A model generated the notes under the pieces. The model was given only the letters and a program-made list of their open reading frames with translations. It searched no databases and was not told the DNA's origin. A stretch of DNA of 35,118 nt, taken from assembly GCA_964458575.1 (NCBI GenBank), contig CAYWMD010000064.1, positions 1 to 35,118 of the forward strand, in the 5' to 3' direction. This DNA comes from CAYWMD01 sp964458575 (GTDB lineage Bacteria; Verrucomicrobiota; Verrucomicrobiia; Limisphaerales; JADLHS01). Positions 1-7,896 of this stretch are shown in pieces. The position numbers and the translations under genes are program-made. Position 1 is the first letter of the stretch, and each line of letters opens with the position of its first letter.

Positions 1-50
1 GTAAATACAATGTACAGACAATTCTTACAAAAAGTTAAGTACAGGCTCTA
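1..50. repeat. AT-rich foreign edge, possible end of an insertion element
   Basis: The first 50 bases are about 30% GC (15 of 50), against clearly GC-rich DNA beyond. Two direct copies of GTACAGRC lie at 12-19 and 39-46, 27 bp apart. The VIT/VWA reading frame loses its family consensus exactly where this segment begins and stops inside it. Repeated short motifs near an AT-rich edge resemble transposase-binding sites at the end of an insertion sequence. No transposase is in the window, so the identity is inference. An assembly junction is the other explanation. Confidence 0.35.
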
Positions 51-1497
51 GGAAGCAGACAAAGCGCAACCGGTTCGGATCGTGTGGAAAATTCAAGGCG
101 GCTTTGATGCCTTCAATCATCATCGTGCCGCCCTCGCCTTCGAGTGAGCGGAGGTATTGCAGGCCGCGTTGGATGTTTTCAGGCGTGGCTTCCACGGGTC
201 TTGGGCCGAGTTGCGAAGCCTGCATCGAGAAATTGATAATTTGGAATGAATCCGCCGGGCGCATCAATTGCAGCGCGCGTTCGACGGCGGCTTTGGCCTG
301 CGCGATGGGCCGGCCATTCATGCTGCCTGAGCAATCCAGCACGAACACCAGTTCCAACGGCTGACGCGTGAGATTCCCCAACTCCCTGGGTGGATAAAGC
401 ATCAATGTGAAATAGCCGCCGCGCTCATCGCGATGCGTGAGGAGGCTGGATTTGATCTTCTCGCCCGCGACGCGATAACGCAAAACGAAATCGCGGTTTG
501 GAATGTTGTCTTCCGGCTTGATCGCGACGGAAAGCACGCCAGCCGGCGATATTTCGTAGCTTGTTTCGTGCGTGCGGCATTGGAATTCCTCAATAGCCAC
601 GCCCGCGTCCACCTCCACGCGCAACGAGATGTCGTGGCCGCTGCGTTCGCCGGGCTTGAGGTATTGGACCTCGGTTTTTTGACCGGATTGGCCGTGGCCA
701 CCGCGCGGCACGGCACCGACCCCGTCGGTCATGCCGGACGGATTGAATCGCGGCCCGACAACCATCGGGAACACGAACTCATACCAGCTGTCCACGTAAT
801 CGAGCGTGTGGAAATACTTGATCGTCACGTCAATTTCCTTGCCTGGCTCGATGTTTGCGACGGATTGCGTGAAGATGTTCGGCCGTTCTTCCGTGAGCAG
901 GGACGCCACGTAGCCCTGCCTTTTGGCCGCCTGATAAATCTCCTCCGCCTCCTTGCGCTCGCGAATGATGCCGCGAATCCGTCGCTCACCAATCGTCATG
1001 ATAAACTCGTTCACCGCCGCGTTGTGGGGCAGCGGAAACACATACACCGCCTCAATCTTGCTCGAATACGGATTGTGGAACTGCTGCACGACCTCGACCG
1101 AACCGATGTAGCCCACGACGGACGCCCGAACATCCGTGTGCTTGAGGGGCATGGGGATTTCTTTCTCGGCGACCTTGGCCATCAATGCGCCGGAGCCGGG
1201 TGACTCGTCGGTGGCCACGCTTGTCGTGTCGGATGAGCGGGCGATGATCCAGAGTTCATTAGATGGGGCGGAGTTCAGGACTGCCGTGGGACTCCGAGAC
1301 ATCTCGAGCGCATGCAACTGAACACGAAGCCGAGGGTCCGAAAGGATTCCTCCACCGTAGTAAGCAGAGCTGTTCGAGAGAGGTGTGATGCTGCTCGCAC
1401 TCTTCTTGCACCCTGACAGGATGCCGGCCACGGCTACTATTAGCAGCAGCAGGAGAATACCTAGTCGGAAACATTGCCGTCGTGAATTGCTCTTCAT
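25..1497 (-). pseudogene. VIT and VWA domain lipoprotein, truncated in the VWA domain
   Basis: Envelope lipoprotein of the inter-alpha-trypsin-inhibitor-like class. The N-terminus has a hydrophobic stretch and a lipobox LSGC (Cys30). A VIT domain spans about residues 115-250, including the motif NIFTQSVANIEPG. A von Willebrand factor A domain starts near residue 382 with the metal-site motif DCSGS (388-392) and a later Thr (about 458). The family normally continues from VCFL into a TDG motif carrying the last metal-site Asp, followed by 150 or more further residues. Here the match ends at VCFL and seven unrelated residues lead to a stop, so the domain is incomplete and probably non-functional. 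The break coincides with the AT-rich edge at position 50. The ATG overlaps the stop of the upstream cohesin-like gene (ATGA), so it is the last gene of the sigma/dockerin/cohesin operon. VWA domains bind protein ligands through a metal ion; the partner here is unknown. Confidence 0.8.
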
Positions 1498-2084
1498 TTG
1501 ACATTCCTTTCCTCAACGCTGGCTTGCGCCGTGATTTTGTTTCCGCCGGCATCGGCGGCGACTTGCAGTTTAAGCTCAAACTTCGGCTCAACGGCGCCTT
1601 TGGTTTGGATGTGAATCGTCGCCACGCGCGTTTTGCCTTTGGGAAGCTTGTCCGCCACCTCCGTGCTGAACGCCGCTGTGATGACACGGTCCTGTTGCAT
1701 CGCCTTGGGATCGTAAAACGGCGGTTGCGCAAACGCGGAGTGTTCGCCGCCTTCGATGCCAACGATTTTCACATCGCCTGCCGTGGCCAAGAATTCGAGC
1801 TGATAAGCGGCGAGCGGTTTGTCCTTCGTGTCCAGCGAGATGTCCACTGCGCGAAAGCGGACGGTTTCCTTCGAGCCAGGCTCTTGAGCAACGAGACCAG
1901 CGCAAATCAAACAGAGCGCGACGATTAGCAACCACGTAGGACAGCGCGTCCCGCCTGTCTCCATTTTACAGGTGTTGCCTGAATCAATGCCGGCTCCGTT
2001 CGGCGTTTGGGTCGCTGCCGCGTGTTCGACATTTTCGAATTCAGAGACAGGCGGGACGCGCTGTCCTACGCTGAAGGTGTTCAC
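1494..2084 (-). CDS. Cohesin-like exported protein, signal peptide interrupted by a repeat element
   Basis: The mature region (about residues 68-196) looks like a cohesin-type beta-sandwich. It opens with VRFRAVDISLDTKDKPLAAY, describes self-consistent beta-strands (AYQLEF, DVKIVGIEGGEH), and ends with a TRVATIHIQ strand and a basic tail. Cohesins bind dockerins, and the gene just upstream encodes a membrane-anchored dockerin. The GTG at 2084 overlaps the upstream stop (GTGA), and its own stop overlaps the next start (ATGA), so the three genes are translationally coupled. The hydrophobic signal segment (WLLIVALCLICAGLVAQ) lies about 50 residues in, because a palindromic element (1935-2070) sits between the GTG and it. 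Removing 135 bases would give MNTFR joined directly to WLLIVALC, a normal signal peptide. An ATG inside the element at 1964 could serve as a substitute start. The cohesin call is by pattern only. Confidence 0.65.
   Translation of the reverse strand: MNTFSVGQRVPPVSEFENVEHAAATQTPNGAGIDSGNTCKMETGGTRCPTWLLIVALCLICAGLVAQEPGSKETVRFRAVDISLDTKDKPLAAYQLEFLATAGDVKIVGIEGGEHSAFAQPPFYDPKAMQQDRVITAAFSTEVADKLPKGKTRVATIHIQTKGAVEPKFELKLQVAADAGGNKITAQASVEERNVK
1935..2070. mobile_element. MITE-like element with perfect 27-bp inverted repeats
   Basis: The arms 1935-1961 and 2044-2070 are exact reverse complements over 27 bases, beginning CGTAGGACAGCGCG, and enclose an 82-bp centre. There is no room for a transposase, so it would be a non-autonomous palindromic unit. 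It lies inside the start region of the cohesin-like gene and keeps that frame open along its whole length. No convincing target-site duplication is visible beyond the ambiguous CG at each palindrome end. Confidence 0.7.
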
Positions 2085-2557
2085 GAGCGGCCCCCTTTCT
2101 CCAGTTTCACCGCGTCACTGGCGATGAACCGCGCATCTCGACTATCCACCACGCCGTCGCCGTTCAAATCCAGGTTGGCGGGCAGCTTCGTCCCGCTGCG
2201 CACGTCGCGCGCGAGTTGGAACGCATCCAAAATGTCCACCCGTCCGTCGTGATTGAGGTCTTCGCGCGCAAACCTGGCCGGCGCTTCGGGCTGGTTGAGA
2301 AAGTAAATCACTCCAGCCAGTGCGAGACACGCCGTCGCCACGGTTGGCCAGACGAGCCAGGAACGGAAGAAGCCAAAGCCCGCTGTTTCCGGTTTGTTCA
2401 AGTGACGCTGCGCTGCGGCAAGGATCGTTCGATCAACCGCCGGTGGCACAAACACACGCCGCGACGGCGGTTCCTTGAGGGCGGCCACCAGTTTCGCTGG
2501 GGCTTTCGGCTCCTCGCCATCGTGACGTGTGTTTGGGGCGCCGTGGTTCATCGTCAT
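2081..2557 (-). CDS. Membrane-anchored dockerin protein, probable anti-sigma factor
   Basis: A 158-residue protein with a cytosolic N-terminal part, one transmembrane helix (about residues 66-87) and an external dockerin-like tail. The tail holds two EF-hand-type calcium loops, DLNHDGRVDILD (100-111) and DLNGDGVVDSRD (130-141), the paired-loop layout of type I dockerins. The N-terminal stretch VPPAVDRTILAAAQRHL is predicted helical and would be the part able to touch a sigma factor. It starts 29 bases after the ECF sigma stop and its own stop overlaps the GTG of the cohesin-like gene. Position and topology argue for an anti-sigma role in which an outside cohesin partner changes sigma release. 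That is inference: no known anti-sigma domain such as a zinc finger is present. An ATG six bases downstream is an alternative start. Confidence 0.75.
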   Translation of the reverse strand: MTMNHGAPNTRHDGEEPKAPAKLVAALKEPPSRRVFVPPAVDRTILAAAQRHLNKPETAGFGFFRSWLVWPTVATACLALAGVIYFLNQPEAPARFAREDLNHDGRVDILDAFQLARDVRSGTKLPANLDLNGDGVVDSRDARFIASDAVKLEKGGRS

Positions 2558-2586
2558 TGGTTAAGTGCGTGGCCCGGCTAAAAGGT

Positions 2587-3177
2587 TCATCGCCCAAAAA
2601 ACTCTTTCGCGCGCTTGTCCTGCCTGAGCAATCCCAGCGCGTTACGCAGGCGGGATTTAACGGTGCCGAGTGGAATGGCCGTGGCGTCGGCGATTTCCGC
2701 GAGGGAAAGGTCATCCACGAACCGTAACAAGAGAACCTCCCGATGCTCCTCGGACAAATTCGCCAGGGCCGCCGCGAGTTCGCTTGAGCGACACGGCTGC
2801 GAAGCTTCCGTGGCGGTTTGTTCGAGGGCTTGCTGTTCGGCCTCGGTGGATTGATAGCGCCCAGCTTTGCGCCGCGCCGCGATGGAAAGATGTTTCACCG
2901 CCGGGTAAAGGAACGTTTTCAGATTCGCCGTCAGTCGAAAGCCGGGAAACTTTTTGAGGAAGTAGAGAAACGTTTCCTGCATCACGTCCAGCGCGAGGTC
3001 TTCGTTGCCGGTAAAACGACGGGCCAGGTTCACGACCCAATCGCGGTGGCGGAAGTACAAGGTCTCGAACGCCGCTGCGTCGCCGGCGTTGATGGCGGCG
3101 ATGAGCTGCTGATCACTGGTCGAATCAAGCTGCTCCGGCGATTGCACTGGGAACTCTGGCAGAGCGTTCGCGGTCAT
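2587..3177 (-). CDS. ECF-family RNA polymerase sigma factor (operon head)
   Basis: A 196-residue ECF sigma factor with the two expected domains. Sigma2 includes DAAAFETLYFRHRDWVVNLA and the core-binding/-10 recognition helix DVMQETFLYFLKK. Sigma4 includes LSEEHREVLLLRFVDDLSLA and the helix-turn-helix IPLGTVKSRLRNAL. It directs RNA polymerase to a dedicated promoter set, usually including its own operon. It is the first gene of a four-gene minus-strand operon with dockerin, cohesin-like and VIT/VWA genes. It is divergent from typA, with about 240 bp between them. The length is normal for the family and the ATG start is well placed before the QLIAAINAGD motif. Confidence 0.93.
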   Translation of the reverse strand: MTANALPEFPVQSPEQLDSTSDQQLIAAINAGDAAAFETLYFRHRDWVVNLARRFTGNEDLALDVMQETFLYFLKKFPGFRLTANLKTFLYPAVKHLSIAARRKAGRYQSTEAEQQALEQTATEASQPCRSSELAAALANLSEEHREVLLLRFVDDLSLAEIADATAIPLGTVKSRLRNALGLLRQDKRAKEFFGR

Positions 3178-3271
3178 GGTTCACGGCGGTTTGCCGCGGC
3201 TTCAAGCATTTAAGTGCGTTGGCGGGCTGGAAGGTTCAGGTAAAGCGGCCCAATTTTATTCCAAGCATGGC

Positions 3272-3300
3272 TTGACCTTTGGCCGGAAATCCGCATCTTA
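3272..3300 (+). promoter_or_regulatory. Candidate sigma70-type promoter upstream of typA
   Basis: TTGACC at 3272-3277 and ATCTTA at 3295-3300 are separated by 17 bases, a fair match to a housekeeping promoter about 120 bp before the typA start. It is the best match noticed in the 3178-3421 divergent gap. It is a weak consensus and unsupported otherwise. Confidence 0.25.
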
Positions 3301-3421
3301 CGCGGCCCGGCAAGGCCCGTTGTTCGCAGTGGCGACCCCTTTTCGTGGGGCGCGTTTCCCGGTCGCATCTGACAAGTGCGGCGGTTATTATTGCGCCGTG
3401 GGCCAAACGGTCATTTACGAT

Positions 3422-5254
3422 ATGCAGCACATCCGAAACATCGCGATCATCGCGCACGTGGATCACGGCAAGACCACCCTGGTGGATTGCCTCCTCAAAC
3501 AATCCGGCACGTTCCGCGCCAACGAAGCCAAGGCCAGCGAGGAACGCATCATGGACTCGATGGACCTCGAGCGCGAAAAGGGCATCACCATCCGCGCCAA
3601 GAACGCGGCGTTCAAATACAAGAATTACCACGTGAACATCGTGGATACGCCCGGCCACGCGGATTTCGGCGGCGAAGTCGAGCGCATCATGAACATGATT
3701 GACGGCGTGCTGCTGGTCGTGGACGCCGCGGAAGGGCCGCAGGCGCAGACGCGCTTCGTGCTGCGCAAGGCGCTCGAAGCTGGCGCGAAACCCATCGTGG
3801 TCATCAACAAGATTGACCGCGAGAACGCCGCGCCGAAAAAGGTGTTAGACCAGGTCTTTGAACTTTTCATTTCGTTGAACGCCACCGATGAGCAACTGGA
3901 CTTCCCGTTCGTCTATTGTTCCGCGAAGGATGGTTTTGCCAAGCTCGACCTTGAACACGTCAGCGGCACGATGGAGCCGCTGTTCGACGCCGTCATCAAG
4001 CACATCCCGCCGCCGCGCGCGAAGGCGGGCGAGGGCTTTCAAGTGCTCGTGGCGAATCTGGATTATTCGGATTACCTCGGGCGAATCGCGTTTGGAAAAA
4101 TCGTCGAAGGCAAGGTCAAGGTTGGCGAAGCCGCGGCTTGTTTACATGGCAACGGCAAGGTCACCAACGGCAAAATCACGATGCTCTACCACTTTGAGGG
4201 CTTGAAACGCATCGAAGTGCAGGAGGCCCACGCTGGTGACATCATCGGCATCACGGGTTTCGACGATGTGTTCATCGGCGAAACGATTTCGGACACGGCG
4301 GAACGCGGCGCGTTGCCCTACATCCCGATTGACCCGCCCACGATCCAGATGGAATTCGCCGTGAACGACGGCCCGCTCGGGGGCACCGATGGCAAGCTCG
4401 TCACCGCGCGGCACATTTGGGAACGCCTCGTGAAGGAAATCCGCACCAATGTCGCGCTCCGCATCGAGCAGACGAACGATCCGAAAGTTTTCAATGTCAG
4501 CGGCCGAGGCGAAATGCAAATCGCCATCCTCGTCGAACAAATGCGGCGCGAAGGCTACGAGGTTTTGGTTTCACGACCCGAAGTCCTCTACAAAAAGGAC
4601 GCCAGCGGCAACCTGCTTGAACCCATTGAAAAACTGTTCCTGGAAATTCCGCAGGAGCACATGGGGCCGGTGATGGAGAACCTCGCGTTCCGCAAGGCCG
4701 AGATCACGCACATGAATCATCATGCCGATCAGGTGACCATCGAGGCGTTGATTCCGATGCGCGGTTTGATCGGCTTTGAAACCGATCTGGTGAACATGAC
4801 ACGCGGCCTCGGCGTGATGAGCCATCTGTTCCACGAGTACGGCGCTGATCGCGGCGAGATTGCCGCGCGCAAGAACGGTTCGCTTGTGAGCATGGAGGAC
4901 GGCGAGGCGATGGCTTACGCGCTGAACATGATCCAGGAACGCGGCCGCCTGATGGTCGAGCCGGGCGACAAAATTTACAAGGGCATGATCGTGGGCGAGA
5001 ACGCGCGCGACAACGACATCCCGGTGAATCCCTGCAAGGCGAAAAAGCTGACCAACATGCGTTCGCAGGGCGATGGCAAGGGCATCCAACTCAACCCGCC
5101 GCTCAAACTCAGTCTCGAGCGCGCCCTCGAATACATCGGGCCGGATGAATACGTGGAAGCTACGCCGAAGAACCTGCGTCTCCGCAAAAAGATTCTCGAT
5201 GAAACCAAGCGCAAACGCTCCGAACAATCCCGCATTGTGAAATTTGCGGAATAA
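3422..5254 (+). CDS. typA: TypA/BipA ribosome-associated translational GTPase
   Basis: A 610-residue GTPase of the elongation-factor class that binds ribosomes and affects large-subunit assembly and stress or cold adaptation. All G motifs are present: G1 AHVDHGKTT (11-19), G2 EKGITI (52-57), G3 DTPGH (75-79) and G4 NKID (129-132). The EF-G-like domains III and V follow (VSGRGEMQIAILVEQMRREG; ALIPMRGLIGFETDL). The basic C-terminal domain specific to TypA ends the protein (ATPKNLRLRKKILDETKRKR). The frame stays open back to 3176, but family alignment starts at MQHIRNIAIIAHVDHGKTT, so the ATG at 3422 is chosen. No strong ribosome binding site is visible before it. Transcribed alone; a double hairpin follows the stop. 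Confidence 0.97.
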   Translation: MQHIRNIAIIAHVDHGKTTLVDCLLKQSGTFRANEAKASEERIMDSMDLEREKGITIRAKNAAFKYKNYHVNIVDTPGHADFGGEVERIMNMIDGVLLVVDAAEGPQAQTRFVLRKALEAGAKPIVVINKIDRENAAPKKVLDQVFELFISLNATDEQLDFPFVYCSAKDGFAKLDLEHVSGTMEPLFDAVIKHIPPPRAKAGEGFQVLVANLDYSDYLGRIAFGKIVEGKVKVGEAAACLHGNGKVTNGKITMLYHFEGLKRIEVQEAHAGDIIGITGFDDVFIGETISDTAERGALPYIPIDPPTIQMEFAVNDGPLGGTDGKLVTARHIWERLVKEIRTNVALRIEQTNDPKVFNVSGRGEMQIAILVEQMRREGYEVLVSRPEVLYKKDASGNLLEPIEKLFLEIPQEHMGPVMENLAFRKAEITHMNHHADQVTIEALIPMRGLIGFETDLVNMTRGLGVMSHLFHEYGADRGEIAARKNGSLVSMEDGEAMAYALNMIQERGRLMVEPGDKIYKGMIVGENARDNDIPVNPCKAKKLTNMRSQGDGKGIQLNPPLKLSLERALEYIGPDEYVEATPKNLRLRKKILDETKRKRSEQSRIVKFAE

Positions 5255-5263
5255 CAGCCGTGG

Positions 5264-5309
5264 GGCAGACGTCCCGTCTGCCAAAGTCCCACCGACCGTC
5301 CCGGTTGGT
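5264..5309. terminator. Two adjacent hairpins between convergent genes
   Basis: GGCAGACG (5264-5271) pairs exactly with CGTCTGCC (5275-5282). A second stem, ACCGACCG with CGGTTGGT and one mismatch, lies at about 5291-5309. They sit just after the typA stop and just beyond the stop of the convergent PQQ gene. There is no T-tract, so they may be a dispersed palindromic repeat rather than a classical terminator. Confidence 0.45.
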
Positions 5310-5319
5310 GGTGCACGGG

Positions 5320-6591
5320 CTAACTCCCGCCGGCCTCGCCTTGCGAACCGGTTTTTGGTTTGCCGCCGACGCTGATGAGTTGTTGCTTGGTGTGAATGTA
5401 CATTCGACCGTCGGCAACCGCCGGCGTGCTGTGAGTCAAATCTCCGAGCAGATTTTTCCCCAGCAGCTCAAACTTGTCCGACGCCGTGACCACCACCACC
5501 TCGCCCGTCCGCGAGACACCGAACAGCCGTCCGTCCACCCAAACCGGTGAGCTGAAAAAATCCCCGCCGACCCGCTCCTGCCAGATGACCTCGCCCGACG
5601 ACGCGTTGACACAACTTACGATACCCGCATCGCTCCAGAGGAACAGCCGTCCATCCACGTAAACGCTCGTGGGGACGTAGGCCGCCGAGCGGCGGATTTC
5701 ATAAGCGCGTTCCGGCTTTTGGCCATTCGCGGTGTCGCCGGGGCGGATGGCGATGACGTAATTGCCGCCGCCGCCGCTCCCGCACGAACCCATGATCAAG
5801 TCCCCCGCAATGACGGGTGAACTCACACTGCGCTTGTCAAACGCACCGGCGAATTCCCAAAGCACCTTGCCGGTATCCGGCGCAATGGCGGAGATGCCAT
5901 GTGCTTCGCTGTTGAAGATCAATGCCGGTTTGCCGTCCTTGGGCTGATACACGCAGGGCGTCGAATAGGTCGTGCCAACCGTGTTGCGCGGAGTTTTCCA
6001 CCGCGTTTTCCCGGTGCGCGCATCCACCGCGATCAGGCAGCTCTCCCCATCTTGTTGATTGCTCAAGATCACCAGGTCTTGCCAAAGAATCGGCGAAGCC
6101 CCGCCACCATGTTGCGCCTTCAACGGGCCGAGGTCCTGTTCCCACACCAGTTCGCCTTGATGGTCGAGGGCGAAGAGGATGTTGTGCGCCGGCTCCGTGC
6201 GGCTGACATAAACCCGCTCCGCGTCCACCGCTGGCGTGGACGACGCGGACGTGTTGTAGCTGTGCTTGCGATAGGCCGTGAAGTGAAAGTCCTTTTGCCA
6301 GAGGATGGCACCGTCGGCGGTCTTCAGACAGAGCACGGAGAAGCGGCCTGTCTTGTCATCCCCGACCGTGACGAAGACCTTGCCGCCCCACAACACCGGC
6401 GAGGAGTGGCCCGCGCCGGGCAGGGCGATTTTCCAGTTGAAATCCGCTGCCTGCCACTGTGACGGAACGGTCTTCGCCGGACTGATGCCGCTGCCATTGG
6501 GCCCGCGAAACCGGGTCCATTCCTGCCCCCGGGCGAGTTGGGCGGCCAGGCACAGGACCAGGGCATGGATCAGGCAGACGGCGGTTCGCAT
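5320..6591 (-). CDS. PQQ-like beta-propeller (BamB-like) exported protein
   Basis: A 423-residue secreted protein: a signal peptide of about 22 residues ends at LARG before QEWTRFRGPNGSG, the usual opening of this verrucomicrobial/planctomycete family. The rest is a series of propeller blades, each with a strand pattern followed by a GK(V/L)xW-type turn (TGKTRWKTP, TGKVLWEFAG, SGEVIWQERV). These domains resemble quinoprotein alcohol dehydrogenases and the BamB lipoprotein. Most such stand-alone proteins have no demonstrated enzyme activity and are thought to act as envelope scaffolds. No haem motif or clear PQQ-binding Cys pair is visible. A paralogue lies at 13023-14288. The tail GKPKTGSQGEAGGS is low complexity. 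Transcribed separately from the upstream gene cluster, with a repeat-bearing gap of about 210 bp. Confidence 0.85.
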   Translation of the reverse strand: MRTAVCLIHALVLCLAAQLARGQEWTRFRGPNGSGISPAKTVPSQWQAADFNWKIALPGAGHSSPVLWGGKVFVTVGDDKTGRFSVLCLKTADGAILWQKDFHFTAYRKHSYNTSASSTPAVDAERVYVSRTEPAHNILFALDHQGELVWEQDLGPLKAQHGGGASPILWQDLVILSNQQDGESCLIAVDARTGKTRWKTPRNTVGTTYSTPCVYQPKDGKPALIFNSEAHGISAIAPDTGKVLWEFAGAFDKRSVSSPVIAGDLIMGSCGSGGGGNYVIAIRPGDTANGQKPERAYEIRRSAAYVPTSVYVDGRLFLWSDAGIVSCVNASSGEVIWQERVGGDFFSSPVWVDGRLFGVSRTGEVVVVTASDKFELLGKNLLGDLTHSTPAVADGRMYIHTKQQLISVGGKPKTGSQGEAGGS

Positions 6592-6613
6592 TGCGTTGTT
6601 GCGAACCTATCAA

Positions 6614-6629
6614 AGTGCCAAAGGGCACT
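6614..6629. promoter_or_regulatory. Hairpin in the leader of the PQQ-propeller gene
   Basis: AGTGCC (6614-6619) pairs with GGCACT (6624-6629), about 25 bp upstream of the ATG of the minus-strand propeller gene. It could be an operator or a leader hairpin. Nothing else supports a role. Confidence 0.25.
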
Positions 6630-6706
6630 GCACTTCAAAAACGTTTGTTTTTTGCAGGTAATGTGACTGGCACAATTGGACATCGTCACCACGGTCACCT
6701 TGTTGT

Positions 6707-6784
6707 GTCGGAGCGCGAGTTGTCTCAACTCGCCGCACGCGCGGGTTTCGCACCGCTGCGGATTGTGACAATCCGCGCTCCGAC
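6707..6784. repeat. Cloverleaf-like palindromic repeat
   Basis: An outer stem pairs GTCGGAGCGC (6707-6716) with GCGCTCCGAC (6775-6784). Inside are two perfect hairpins: GCGAGTTG/CAACTCGC (6715-6722 with 6726-6733) and GCGGATTGT/ACAATCCGC (6758-6766 with 6768-6776). The unit is intergenic, just beyond the stop of the 358-residue gene. The GGAGCGCG-plus-hairpin plan recurs in part at 12764-12788, which suggests a dispersed family. Confidence 0.7.
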
Positions 6785-6800
6785 CGTGTCAAATCCTGGC

Positions 6801-7877
6801 TCAATAGAGCAAAACAGTGACCTTCTTGCTGAAGGCGTCGAGATCGAGTTGCCCGGTTTGAAACGCCTGGGCATCGGCTTGGCGAGCGCGGAGGATCAGC
6901 TTGGCACCGTCGCCTGCCGGTCCGCCTTCGGCCAGTTGTCGGATCGTGGAATACACCTGCTCGCTCTGGGAAACACCCCCGGTGCCGGGTTTCGACGCGA
7001 CGCTCACGGATCGTTTGGTGGTGATGCCAGGCCCGCTCCCCGTGACCACGAGGGTTATCGTTTCGTCGGATTTCAAACGGCGGATGTTGGCCGCGTTCTT
7101 CAGCGCCGTAATCAGGTTCTTCTTGAGTTCGTCCACCTTGCCCGCGTCGTATTCCGCAGTGGTGCGCGCTCCGTCCGCGCCCGCGTTACCCCAGACCATC
7201 ATGAAAGGTTTGCCCCAGGGGTCTGTCCCGCCTTGGGATTTAGGGTCGGCTATTTCGCGCCGGGCTTCTTCCCATTCGCTGTTGGCCGGCTCCTTGGCCT
7301 CCGCCGCTCCCTTGTTCGGTGACGGCAACAACGGAAAATCCACGTTCAACAGAAAGATCGCCCCGGTCCCATCAATGTAAATATTTCGCGGCGTGGACCC
7401 GACTCCGGGAAACCTGCCAAAGACGGAAATCCCCATCGCTCGCGCCGTGGGGTCGCCGCTGTTAAGCGTCTTGTCGAGAATATGCGCCATCACCGCCATG
7501 TCTTCTTCCACTTCGGCGAGATTTTTGGCGTCGCTCGCATCCTTGGGAATGACTAGGGCCCGTGCCGTGCGCTGCCGCTCGAACATACCTGAACCCCCGC
7601 CGTGGCTTTTACCGCCGCTGCCACCGCCACCCGCTTGCGCCAGCCGCATTTGCTGCTGCGCCATTTCCCGCGCCTTGTTGACCGCTTCGGCCACGGGTTG
7701 ATCGGCGGCCCGTTGCGCGTTCTGTTCCGCGGTTTGTTCGTTGACGGCCGATCGGACGGCCGAACGGCCGGCGCGCGCACCGGCGCCTTTTCCAGAAGTT
7801 GAGGTCGCGTCCTGCGCCAGGGCCAGCGTTGTGCCGGCCAGCATCAGGCCCAGCGTAATCAATTTGATGTGCTTCAT
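6801..7877 (-). CDS. Exported protein of unknown function in an ECF sigma operon
   Basis: A 358-residue protein, not recognised as a named family. A signal peptide (MKHIKLITLGLMLAGTTLALA) is followed by an Ala/Gln-rich helical stretch to about residue 80, a glycine-rich linker (GGGGSGGKSHGGGSG), and a folded region from about residue 100. The C-terminal half contains VTGSGPGITTKRSVSV and ends KKVTVLLY. It starts 19 bases after the zinc-finger anti-sigma gene, so it is third in the operon sigma, anti-sigma, this gene, and may be an envelope effector of that regulon. No catalytic motif was seen. Confidence 0.75.
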   Translation of the reverse strand: MKHIKLITLGLMLAGTTLALAQDATSTSGKGAGARAGRSAVRSAVNEQTAEQNAQRAADQPVAEAVNKAREMAQQQMRLAQAGGGGSGGKSHGGGSGMFERQRTARALVIPKDASDAKNLAEVEEDMAVMAHILDKTLNSGDPTARAMGISVFGRFPGVGSTPRNIYIDGTGAIFLLNVDFPLLPSPNKGAAEAKEPANSEWEEARREIADPKSQGGTDPWGKPFMMVWGNAGADGARTTAEYDAGKVDELKKNLITALKNAANIRRLKSDETITLVVTGSGPGITTKRSVSVASKPGTGGVSQSEQVYSTIRQLAEGGPAGDGAKLILRARQADAQAFQTGQLDLDAFSKKVTVLLY

Positions 7878-7896
7878 GTTTGTGTTTGGTTGATGG

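Noticed and set aside
433..1203. Plus-strand open frame of 256 codons opposite the VIT/VWA gene
   Set aside because: Antisense shadow of a clear gene in GC-rich DNA; the translation is Arg/His-rich and without domains.
3176..3421. Upstream extension of the typA frame (82 codons)
   Set aside because: The translation before MQHIRNIA has no family match and overlaps the divergent promoter region and the start of the ECF sigma gene.
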